Below, piece by piece: positions 1 to 8,608 of a stretch of 64,000 nt of DNA; positions within the stretch are counted from its first letter, which is position 1, and each line of letters starts with the position of its first letter. The translations under genes were made by a program, and so were the position numbers. The notes under the pieces were generated by a model that searched no databases, was not told the DNA's origin, and saw only the letters and a list, made by a program, of their open reading frames with translations. The DNA lies in assembly GCA_963839165.1 (NCBI GenBank), contig CAWIUG010000045.1, positions 186,001 through 250,000 on the forward strand. Reading direction: 5' to 3'. The DNA is from DATFVA01 sp963839165 (GTDB lineage Bacteria > Bacteroidota > Ignavibacteria > Ignavibacteriales > Ignavibacteriaceae).

Positions 1-28
1 CATCCTGTTTCCGGAACTTGCATTAATT

Positions 29-3000
29 ATGGCGAAAGAAAAAACAAATATAGAATTGATAAGGGTTCTTTCAGAAAATATAAAGAATCCGTTCATTGCC
101 ATGACTGTCGAAGGAAATATTATATCATTCAATAAGCAGTCCGCCAGGCTCTTTACGTTTAAAAGAAAAAGCTGGGAATATTTTCGACTACTTCGACAAG
201 GATTCAGCGTTTGAACTCAGCGCTTTGATTGAAGAGGTTTTATCCGGAAGAAAAACCCTGATTAAAAACGTTACCCTAATTTTAGTCAATGGAACGAACC
301 TGAAATGTCAGATAACAATCAGTGAATTTGATCAGGACCAGGTTTTCTGCACTTTTAAACCAGAAGAACACACACTCCGTATTAGTGACATTACCAGGCT
401 GAAAATACGGAAAGAAGAGCTGTCTGCCCTGATAGGAAATCAGAAAATTGAAAAGATAATAGATACCGTTAGGGAATTGTTCCCCTTTACTGTAATAGGG
501 AAAGAAAAAATCAGGAAGGATATTGACCGTCTGGAAGAACTGTTCTGGATTAAGAACAGCAGCGATATTTTTATCCTTGTAAATAAAACGCTGGCCCGAA
601 ATCTTGGTCTTACCAGCCTGCAGCTTGAAGGTAGGTCTGAGGTTGAACTGCTTCCGGTTTATATGCATGAAGTGTATAAGGCTCTCGAAAATTTTATCAA
701 AAATTCGAACAGCGTAATTATTACTGAGGGAATCCCGATTCAGGGACTTTCAGTCATGGGTAATTTCCAGACAATTGAAATCCCGCTTACCGATAGTGAG
801 GGAAAGCTCGCTGCAGTTATAGGAATTTCAGTACCTGTACGAAGAAAACCGGACGAGAATGTAAAAGAGAAGGGAAAAAATATCCTTACAGGAATTCCCG
901 CTGCTGTAGCAGTTATCAGTAAAGAAGGGGTTATTGAGCATTCAAGCAAAGAATTTTGTAAATTATTCTCAGATGAATTCTCTGACCTTAGAAATTTATC
1001 ATACACTAACGTTTTCCCGCTGGAAATATCGGAAAAAATAAAGAAATTTCTGGATTCCTTATCTGATGATGCGGAATTTAATGTAAAATTGTCGAAAACA
1101 GGCGGATGGAAAGACAGGGATCTGAAGGTTCTGGTTAGCAGAAATTATGGGGAAAATAATCAGCCGGAAGGACTTTCGGTTTTTTTTGAAGATGTTTCCC
1201 CCTTTTCAGATCTTGAAAAAATTATAAATAGCAGAGGAAAAATGTACGAGATCCTGATTCAGAATAATCCTGAACCGATTTTTATTTATGATAAAGAAAA
1301 CCTTCATTTTGTCGAAGTAAATCAATCGGCTTTAAACCTGTACGGTTACCGGAGGGATGAATTTTTACAGATGGATCTGACCGATCTCTACACGCCTGAA
1401 GACATCCAGACCCTCCTTGATTCATCGTCGGGAGGGATTAAAGAAGGTGTCTTTACAGGACCATACAGACATAAGAGAAAAAATGGTGAGTCGGTTTTTG
1501 TCGAGATCAGCAAGATCAGTTTTAAATTTAAAAGCAAAGATGCTCATTTTAATATAATTAAAGACGTTACTAAGAATCTTGAAACAGAAAAACAAAAACA
1601 GCTTTTCCAGGCTGCATATGATAATTCCTCAAATATGATTTTTATTACCGATTCAGCGGGATTCCTTATATCGGCTAATCAGGTCGCTGCTGGTGAACTT
1701 GGTCTATCCAGTAATGAACTGGTTAATTCTGCATTTGTTTCGATGGTAAAAGATGATGACCGTGGTATTATAAATTCAAGAATATTTCAGTCGGGGAACA
1801 AGGGAAAAATTTCTGTAAACTCCTCATTAAAAAAATCTGACGGGAGTATGCTGGCAGCTGAAATCATTGCAAATCCTGTAATCAATTATAAGAATGAGAT
1901 TGAAACATTTATGCTTGTTGCGAAACCTGTGATAAAACTTCCTGAACAGGTGGAACAAAAAGTCAGGGAAATTATTGTGGAAAAAATAGTCGAGAAAGAA
2001 GGCGCTTCCTCTGAAAAGATCGATCCTGCCTTCCTCTCCGGAATTTTTCACGAGATACTGACGCCTATCAATGCAATGCTTGGTTTTGTACAGGAACTAA
2101 CGGAAAGCATAGAACAGAAGACCGCAGAACAGCAAGAGGCCAAAGATATAATCGATCAGAACAGGAGGCGGCTGTTAAGTACGATGAATACTGTTATAGA
2201 GTATTCCCGTATGGAACAGGAATCTGCTTCACTCGAAGTAAAAGAAGTCTCTATCACCGAAATTGTGGATGAAACCCAGGAGGAAATAAGCGATATCCTT
2301 AAAAATAAAGGAATAGAGTTCGCCTATGGTAAAATTTCTTCTTCTTTAGCCTTTAAAACAGATACCCAGAAATTTATTTCACTTATATCTCTTTTATTCA
2401 AGATAGCTTCACAGTTCACAAATACCAGAAAAATTTACTTTTCTGCATACCAGATGGACGATTCTAACTTTATAATTTCTATCCAGGATAATTATTCGTC
2501 GATGTCACCTGCCTTCTCGGAAAACTTCAATATTATCTTCAATAAGAGGGAGATACAGAAGGATTACGGGATATCCAGACTGTCGGTTAAGCTTGCCCGA
2601 AGTTTAATGGATCTGCTGCAGGGTAAATTTGTCGATAAATCAAAAAAAATACCGGGTTTCATTTTCCCGATTGAGCCTGTAAATGTAGAAAAAGGAAAAG
2701 AATTAGTTACTGGATCCACAAAAGTTTCTGCGGTCCCAGAAGAGATGGAAGAGAAGGAAACTGGCGGGGCGAAACCGGTTGTCGGGAAACAGATTGAGGA
2801 TAAAGAAATTCCAGAACCCGAAGTTGAGGACCGCAGCTTTGTTGAGGAAGAATCTGAAGAGGATATTAAATTTTTAAGGCGCCGGAAACCTGACAGGGTT
2901 ATTGGAAGGGCTGCCAGACATAATGAAGGATCAAATAAGGGTCGTACTGACCTTTCGCAGCTTTCCTGCTTATATATAGAAGACCAGGTGGATTCACAGA

Positions 3001-3332
3001 TTCTGTTTAAGGTTCAGATGAAAGACCTGAAGGAAATAAAGTTTGCTGTAAGCTTTGAAGAAGCTCTTCCTCTTCTCGATACTATTCACTTTGACTTTAT
3101 CGTACTTGATATAAACCTGCAAGGCGACTATAACGGACTGGACGCTCTTAAAATAATTCACCGTATGAAGGGATATGAAACAATCCCTATTATAGCTGTC
3201 ACTGCTTATGTTCTTCCCGGGGACAGAGAGAAATTTATTGCCGCGGGATTTAACGACTTTATATCAAAACCTATTTTTAGAGAGAAAATGGTGGAGTCGC
3301 TTGAAAAAATATTCTCCCTTATGCAGTCTTAA
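29..3332 (+). CDS. Multi-PAS hybrid sensor protein with receiver domain, frameshifted near its 5' end
   Basis: Signalling protein. The ATG at 29 opens a PAS-like segment, but its frame is open back to the window edge, so the true start may lie outside. The frame breaks in the A-rich run 161-170 (one extra base) and continues in the frame whose first internal ATG is 225. Numbered from 225: PAS-like domains near residues 95-215, 225-330, 345-460 and 465-575, then a dimerisation/phosphoacceptor helix with the H-box 'FHEILTPINAML' (His609), a poorly conserved ATPase-like region about 690-820, an acidic linker, and a C-terminal receiver with phospho-acceptor Asp962 ('FIVLDINLQG') and the conserved Lys in 'FISKPI'. 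No transmembrane segment is seen, so it is probably cytosolic. I cannot find a normal N-box or DxGxG in the ATPase region, so kinase activity is doubtful. Output partner unknown; the downstream gene is lexA with its own promoter. Confidence 0.82.
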
Positions 3333-3406
3333 GGTGTGGAATCTCTGCTATAAATAACATTTCATCCTCTATCCTGTCTAAAAAACGATCTCCCAATCAC
3401 ATCATA

Positions 3407-3435
3407 TTGACAATTTAATATACCTTTTATAAATT
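3407..3435 (+). promoter_or_regulatory. Candidate sigma-70 promoter of the lexA operon
   Basis: TTGACA at 3407-3412, a 17-bp spacer, then TAAATT at 3430-3435. An overlapping TATAAA lies at 3428-3433. It sits 60 bp upstream of the lexA ATG and directly abuts the palindromic operator, the arrangement expected for an autorepressed promoter. Assignment is by consensus only. Confidence 0.5.
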
Positions 3436-3453
3436 ACCATACGAATGTATGGT
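3436..3453. promoter_or_regulatory. Probable LexA operator (SOS box)
   Basis: Perfect inverted repeat ACCATAC-GAAT-GTATGGT: 7-bp arms around a 4-bp centre, immediately downstream of the -10 candidate and 41 bp before the lexA start. LexA proteins commonly bind palindromes in their own promoter. The sequence differs from the E. coli (CTG-N10-CAG) and Gram-positive (GAAC-N4-GTTC) boxes, so the match to LexA rests on position and symmetry. Confidence 0.62.
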
Positions 3454-3494
3454 GTTTATTATATAGACTGTTACTCATAAACCGAAGGTATATC

Positions 3495-4121
3495 ATGCCA
3501 TCAGAACTGACAGAAATTCAGAAAAAAATCCTTGAATTTCTTATTGAACGAAAAGTAAACAAAGGTTTTCCGCCAACGCTTGCCGAAATAGCGGAGTTTT
3601 TTGGTTACAGGAACCGGGCAACGGTTCAGCAGCACCTGCAGGCTATCGAAAAAAAGGGATATATAAAGCGTAATCCCAAACTTTCACGGGGAATCGAACT
3701 TACATTGGAAGATAAATTCTTTATACCCCGTCCCATACTTGGAGAAGTTGCTGCGGGTAATCCTCTGACGATCTACCCCGATGCAATCGATTCAATTGAA
3801 CTGCCTACAATTGCGCGAATGCCGAAGGATTCATTTCTGCTGCGGGTTAAAGGGGACAGTCTTAAGGATGCCTATATTTTCAGCGGGGATATCGTAATTG
3901 TCAATCCTAATCTGGAACCAAAAAACGGGCAGATCGTGGCTGCTGTACTGGATGACGCAGCGGTGGTAAAAAGATTCTATAAAAAGAAAAATGAAATTGA
4001 ACTTGTTTCAGAGAACCCTGAGTATAAACCTATTGTAATTGAGAGGAAGCGTTCTTCATTCAAGATCGTCGGGATTGTCATAGGTATTTATAGAAGTATG
4101 GAGAAGAAAAGAGCAGTTTGA
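3495..4121 (+). CDS. lexA: LexA repressor (SOS regulator)
   Basis: Transcriptional repressor of the DNA-damage response; RecA filaments trigger self-cleavage. 208 aa, usual LexA length. The N-terminal winged helix-turn-helix (about 1-70, including 'PTLAEIAEFFGYRNRATVQQ') is followed by an S24 peptidase domain. The cleavage bond is Ala87-Gly88 ('EVAAGNP'), the catalytic Ser is S122 ('VKGDSLKDA', where Met usually follows Ser) and the catalytic Lys is K159 ('AVVKRFY'); the Ser-Lys spacing of 37 equals that of E. coli LexA. First gene of an operon with the DUF72 gene (28-bp gap) and dinB. A perfect palindrome at 3436-3453 in its promoter is the likely autoregulatory site. Confidence 0.95.
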   Translation: MPSELTEIQKKILEFLIERKVNKGFPPTLAEIAEFFGYRNRATVQQHLQAIEKKGYIKRNPKLSRGIELTLEDKFFIPRPILGEVAAGNPLTIYPDAIDSIELPTIARMPKDSFLLRVKGDSLKDAYIFSGDIVIVNPNLEPKNGQIVAAVLDDAAVVKRFYKKKNEIELVSENPEYKPIVIERKRSSFKIVGIVIGIYRSMEKKRAV

Positions 4122-4149
4122 ATGAATTTAATGACAAAGGGATTTAAGA

Positions 4150-5061
4150 ATGTCTGAATTTCATATAGGAACAGCGGGGTGGTCATACAAGGACTGGGTA
4201 CCTGCGTTTTATCCGAAAACACAGTCAGGTGGATTCGACTGGCTGAGATTTTATGCACACTATTTCAACTTCGTGGAAGTTAATGCATCATATTACACGT
4301 ATATAAGCCCTAAAACCGTTGAAGGTTGGATAGAAAAGGTATCAGACTCTGACAATTTTCAGTTTACAATTAAGCTGCATAATGATTTTACCCATAAAAG
4401 AGAATTTAATGATCAGCAGGTAATGGCTGTTCGTTCAAACCTTCAGCTGCTTGAAAAGGCTGAAAGGCTTGGTGGATTATTAATCCAGTTCCCTTATTCA
4501 TTCTCATTTAACGAGGCCTCCGCCGATTATATCCGACGGCTTAAAGAATTATTCGAGAATTATAAATGTTTCGTTGAAGTAAGACATTCATCTTGGAATA
4601 ATGATAGTGTGTATGAACTTTTTAACAGGCTGAATGTAACCTTCTGTACAATTGACCAGCCTCAGATAGGAAAAGCAATACAGTTTGAACCGGTTATAAC
4701 AAATGAAACAGCGTATATTCGTTTCCATGGAAGAAATACAGACGCCTGGATGAAGTCAATTAAGAATTTCGGTAAAGAACAGACGTACGAAGAGCAGAGT
4801 TCACGGTATGATTACCTTTATACTCCCGGTGAGCTTGTGGAAATTGAACAGAAGATAAAAGAAATGCAGCAAAGGGTTAAGGAGGTTTATGTTATAATGA
4901 ATAACCATCCGAAAGGGGAGGCCGTTGCTAATGCAATTGAACTTATACACCTCCTTGAGGAGAAGCAGAAGGTTGATATGCCCCAAACGATAGTGAAGGC
5001 TTACCCGCGGCTTAATGCCATTTTTCCGGATTCTTCCGAACCGGAGCTTAACTTAAACTAA
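4150..5061 (+). CDS. DUF72 (YecE-like) family protein in the SOS operon
   Basis: 303 aa, the size of the DUF72/YecE family, whose members fold as a TIM-like barrel of unproven function. The family signature is at the N-terminus ('IGTAGWSYKDWVPAFYP') with the typical 'FVEVNASYYTY' and 'FTIKLHNDFTH' segments, and 'FVEVRHSSW' and 'YIRFHGRN' further on. It lies between lexA and dinB with gaps of 28 bp and 9 bp, so it is almost certainly co-transcribed and damage-inducible (inference). A role in DNA repair or nucleic-acid metabolism is suggested only by context. No signal peptide. Confidence 0.9.
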   Translation: MSEFHIGTAGWSYKDWVPAFYPKTQSGGFDWLRFYAHYFNFVEVNASYYTYISPKTVEGWIEKVSDSDNFQFTIKLHNDFTHKREFNDQQVMAVRSNLQLLEKAERLGGLLIQFPYSFSFNEASADYIRRLKELFENYKCFVEVRHSSWNNDSVYELFNRLNVTFCTIDQPQIGKAIQFEPVITNETAYIRFHGRNTDAWMKSIKNFGKEQTYEEQSSRYDYLYTPGELVEIEQKIKEMQQRVKEVYVIMNNHPKGEAVANAIELIHLLEEKQKVDMPQTIVKAYPRLNAIFPDSSEPELNLN

Positions 5062-5070
5062 GAAGTAGTA

Positions 5071-6213
5071 ATGAGGACAATATTTCATCTTGACCTCGAT
5101 GCATTTTTTGTGTCGGTCGAAAGGATTCTCGATCCTTCTTTAACCGGTAAGCCGGTGATTGTCGGTGGTGACCCGCACGGCAGGGGAGTGGTTGCTGCCT
5201 GCTCTTATGAAGCCAGGTCGTATGGACTGCATTCGGCGATGCCGATAAGGACAGCATTTAAGCTCTGTCCGGGTGGTATCTACCTGCATGGTCATTATGA
5301 AGAATATGTCCATTTTTCTCATGCAGTGAAGAATATTTTATCTGCCTATGCTCCGATGATACAACAGGCTTCTATTGATGAGTTCTATATGGATTTTACA
5401 GGCTGCGGAAAAATATATGGCTCTATGTTTTCTTTTGCCTCAAGACTTCAACAGGAGATAATGAAGAGGTTATCTTTGCCATGCTCAATAGGAATAGGCA
5501 GTAATAAAACAATCGCAAAAATAGGGTCGGACTGTATGAAACCTATGGGTATTACTTATATTATACCGGGTATGGAAAAGGAATTTCTTTCTCATATGCC
5601 GGTTGAAACTATTCCCGGCGTAGGGAAGGTTACACTGCGGGATCTTAATAATAAAGGAATTTACCTTATAGGAGATATAACAAAACTTTCTTCAGATTAC
5701 TGGGGAACAGCATACGGTAAATACGGTATTGATCTCTGGCGGAAAGCAAACGGTGAGGGAACTGAATACCTTACAATTGAGCATGAACAGAAGAGTATCT
5801 CGAAAGAAACTACGTTCGGAGCTGATGTTACAAGTAATGACAAAATTTATGAGGTGCTTTTTGAGCTAACCGGCAGGGTCTGCCAGAATCTTAGGGATGA
5901 AAACTTAATAGCATCCACGGTACATATCAAACTCAGATACTCGGATTTCCAGACTCTTACACGTTCACGTACTATAAAGCCTACGGATGATGATAAGATC
6001 ATTTTTGAAACAGCTAAGGAGTTAATGATAAAAGCTCACACCAGGCGGGTGGGGGTAAGGTTGATAGGTGTGGGATTAAGCAGGTTTTCAAACTTCTATG
6101 AGCAGGAAGTATTATTTGAGGACGAGGAAATCAAGAGAAAGAAACTATTCAGAGCAATAGACTTCTTAAGGAAAAAATATAATTATTCTATTATAGATTT
6201 CAGCAGGTATTAA
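5071..6213 (+). CDS. dinB: DNA polymerase IV (Y-family translesion polymerase)
   Basis: Error-prone lesion-bypass polymerase. 380 aa. Catalytic carboxylates sit in the canonical places: Asp8 in 'FHLDLDAFF' and Asp103-Glu104 in 'SIDEFYMDF'. The palm/fingers region contains 'GIGSNKTIAKIGSD', a helix-hairpin-helix thumb motif 'IPGVGKVTLRDL' follows, and the little-finger domain starts at about 'KSISKETTFGADV'. No obvious C-terminal beta-clamp motif was identified: the protein ends in a basic 'LRKKYNYSIIDFSRY'. Third gene of the lexA-DUF72-dinB operon, so SOS control is expected. It ends 2 bp before the convergent HIT gene. Confidence 0.95.
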   Translation: MRTIFHLDLDAFFVSVERILDPSLTGKPVIVGGDPHGRGVVAACSYEARSYGLHSAMPIRTAFKLCPGGIYLHGHYEEYVHFSHAVKNILSAYAPMIQQASIDEFYMDFTGCGKIYGSMFSFASRLQQEIMKRLSLPCSIGIGSNKTIAKIGSDCMKPMGITYIIPGMEKEFLSHMPVETIPGVGKVTLRDLNNKGIYLIGDITKLSSDYWGTAYGKYGIDLWRKANGEGTEYLTIEHEQKSISKETTFGADVTSNDKIYEVLFELTGRVCQNLRDENLIASTVHIKLRYSDFQTLTRSRTIKPTDDDKIIFETAKELMIKAHTRRVGVRLIGVGLSRFSNFYEQEVLFEDEEIKRKKLFRAIDFLRKKYNYSIIDFSRY

Positions 6214-6215
6214 GA

Positions 6216-6564
6216 TCAGCCTGGAGGCCACCTCATCTGTCTGCCTCCCAGCAGGTGCATATGAAGGTGATAAACTTCCTGACCTCCTTTTTGGCCGCAG
6301 TTCATAACCAGTCTGAATCCATCCTCGGCCAAATTATTCTCTTTGGCCAGCTTATTTGCAGCATCAAACATTTCACCCAATAATTCGAGCATGTTTCTTT
6401 CCGTTTATATCGGTTACCTTAGGGATCTCAATCTTGGGGACGATCAGGATGTGAACGGGCGCCTGGGGATTGATGTCCTTGAAGGCCAGAACAGTTTCGT
6501 TCTCGAAAACGATATCAGCCGTAATTTCTTTGCTGATTATCTTGGAAAATATAGTGTCTCCCAT
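6216..6564 (-). CDS. HIT family nucleotide-binding protein (frameshifted)
   Basis: Small histidine-triad hydrolase/transferase (HINT branch) acting on purine nucleotide conjugates. The first part (start 6564, 'MGDTIFSKIISKEI...', then 'FKDINPQAPVHILIVPK') runs into a stop after 63 aa. Dropping one G near 6396-6400 restores a reading frame that continues 'ERNMLELLGEMFDAANKLA', then 'GFRLVMNCG', the catalytic triad 'VYHLHMHLLGGR' and the typical end 'WPPG', stopping at 6216. Restored length is about 115 aa, normal for the family. Starts 2 bp after the stop of the upstream regulator gene and converges with dinB. As written, the catalytic histidines are not translated. Confidence 0.85.
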
Positions 6565-6566
6565 AA

Positions 6567-7928
6567 TTATTCTTCCTTTTCAATTCCGTATTTTTTCATT
6601 TTATTATACAAATGACTTCTCTGAATATCAAGTACCTCGGCTGTCTTGCTGATATTCCAGTCGTTTGCATTCAACTGTTTTAGTATGAATGCTCTTTTCA
6701 GCTTTTTCCTTAAACTCCTGGAAAGAGTTACTCCCCTCAATTATATCTCCGATAGAAGACTGAGATCGCCGCAAATAGAAATTCAATATCGCTGCGTGAG
6801 ATTTCCTTTTTATCAACAATTATAATAATTCTTTCAATAGCATTTCTTAATTCACGAACATTGCCGCTCCAGGGATGATTTTGAAGAAATTTAATCGCAT
6901 CTTCTTCGAATTTAACAGGAGGTTTCTTGTGACTTGCAGTGATCTCTTCCGCAAAACTTTCAACGAGAATAGGGATATCTTCAGTTCTTTCGCTTAACGG
7001 AGGAATGTGAATCGGGATAACATTTATTCTGTGAAACAGATCTTCCCTGAAGTTTCCTTTCGTCAATCTCCTCTTTAAGATTTTTGTTGGTCGCTGATAT
7101 TATCCTTACATCTACCTCAATTTTTTTATTCCCGCCTACTCTTTCTATTTTTCCATCTTCAATAGCTCGAAGAACTTTAGCCTGTGCCTGTGGACTCATA
7201 TCTCCTATTTCATCAAGGAATATTGTACCCTTATTTGCAAGCTCGAATTTCCCTATCCTTTGCTGAGAGGCTCCCGTAAATGAGCCTTTTTCATGCCCGA
7301 ACAATTCAGATTCAATTAGTTCATTCGGAATTGCTGCACAATTAACTTCTATAAATGATTTTTCCTTTCTTGCACTTTTATTGTGCAGGGCTTTTGCAAC
7401 TAATTCCTTTCCGGTACCATTATCTCCGGTAATTAAAACCCTTGTATCAAGGGGAGCTACCTTTTCGATGGTTCCAGTATGTTCTGAATAGCATGGCTTT
7501 TTCCAAGAATACTGCTGCCATTCCAGAAGTGATTTTCTATATTCAGAATTTTCCTGTATGAGATTCGATTGTTCAACAGCATTCCGGATGCTGATTACAA
7601 GTTTGTCACGGTCAATTGGTTTTTCTATAAAGTCGAAAGCCCCTAGTCTTGTTGCTTTTATTGCGTTTTCAACGCTCCCATGCGCAGATATCATAATTAC
7701 AGAAAGATTAGGGGTTGGATTCTTTAACCTTCTTAAGTACTTCAAAACCATTCATCTCAGGCATCTGGATATCAAGAAGGAGGGCGGAGATATTTCTCGT
7801 TTAATACTTTGTCGACTCCTTCAATAGCGCTGGTTGAGTAATCAACATTGTAGCCTTCATACTCGAGTATCATTTTTATGCTTTCGCAGATATCTTTTTC
7901 ATCATCAATTATTAAAACTGGAATTCAT
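6567..7928 (-). pseudogene. NtrC-type sigma-54 response regulator broken by many indels
   Basis: Reading the minus strand with frame corrections gives a normal NtrX/AtoC-like regulator of about 450 aa: receiver ('PVLIIDDEKDICESI', phospho-acceptor in 'LLLDIQMPEMNG', 'FDFIEKPID'), sigma-54 AAA+ domain (Walker A 'GDNGTGKELVAKA', the sigma-54 contact loop 'ELFGHEKGSFTGA', 'GTIFLDEIGDMS', 'FREDLFHRINVIPI', 'HPWSGNVRELRN') and a Fis-type DNA-binding helix pair ('NISKTAEVLDIQRSHLYNKM'). Frame changes are needed near 7922, 7793, 7724, 7513 and 7471 (a compensating pair), 7060, 6766 and 6692. No single frame spans more than the central AAA+ domain. Whether this is a decayed gene or poor sequence cannot be told from one copy. 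Confidence 0.82.
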
Positions 7929-7933
7929 ATTTT

Positions 7934-8586
7934 TCAGGGGAAGTTATATCTTATATAAAAAAGGGTTCTTAATAAAAATGCGTGTGAAGGAAAAATAGAT
8001 TTATTAGTTTTCAGAAGTGTCCCGAAAACATAGCCTAACTTGTTTGTCATCATATCACGACTGATCGATGACTGACTGGACCTTAAATTCTTCCTCAAAC
8101 ACCTCCACAAAATAACCAATTAGATCTCCCAAATCAAAGATTTGGATGAGTTATATGCAAGGAAAGCACTTCCGAAAAAATGAGCCAGTTTATCCTTATC
8201 TCCGAATTTATTCTCAGGAGTATCAAAATAAAGGTTTTTAGGAAGGTTTTTGTTTTTTAATAAAAATACTGAATCATTCGCTGAAATCAGAGGGTATTGA
8301 ATAAGCGTTCGGATCAGAGGCAGTTGAATAGGTACTTTCTTGTAAGGCACAGCTGCGAAGGTCAGGGAGAGCAGTGCCTCAGAATAATCTTTATTGCAGA
8401 GATCTACGGCTCTGAGGAAGAGAGTATCTGTAAGCGACAGGTCATTTGCTTTATACTAAGTTTCTGGAAGTAATCAGATGCAATAAATTCGGAAAGGTAA
8501 TTAACAGATTTTGACAGCTTGCTCTGCTGTGCCGGCAGAATATATGAGAAAAGGAAAAGAGCCAGGAGTATTATTAATGATCTCAA
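7934..8586 (-). pseudogene. Secreted or membrane protein with a VanZ/DUF2279-like motif (frameshifted)
   Basis: Restored from three frames. It probably starts at the TTG at 8586-8584 with a signal peptide ('LRSLIILLALFLFSYILPAQQ'-like). Further on come 'TDTLFLRAVDLCNKDYSEA', then 'KFGDKDKLAHFFGSAFLAY', an acidic 'GYFVEVFEEEFK' segment and 'RDMMTNKLGYVFG'. The order D-K-x-x-H-F, E...E, (R)D...N..G resembles VanZ/DUF2279-type proteins; function unknown. Frame breaks lie near 8440, 8130 and 8053. It ends 5 bp before the NtrC-type gene and follows the carboxylase gene by 22 bp, so it belongs to the same transcription unit. Confidence 0.6.
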
Positions 8587-8608
8587 TTTTTGAGAGTTAT
8601 GTATGGTA

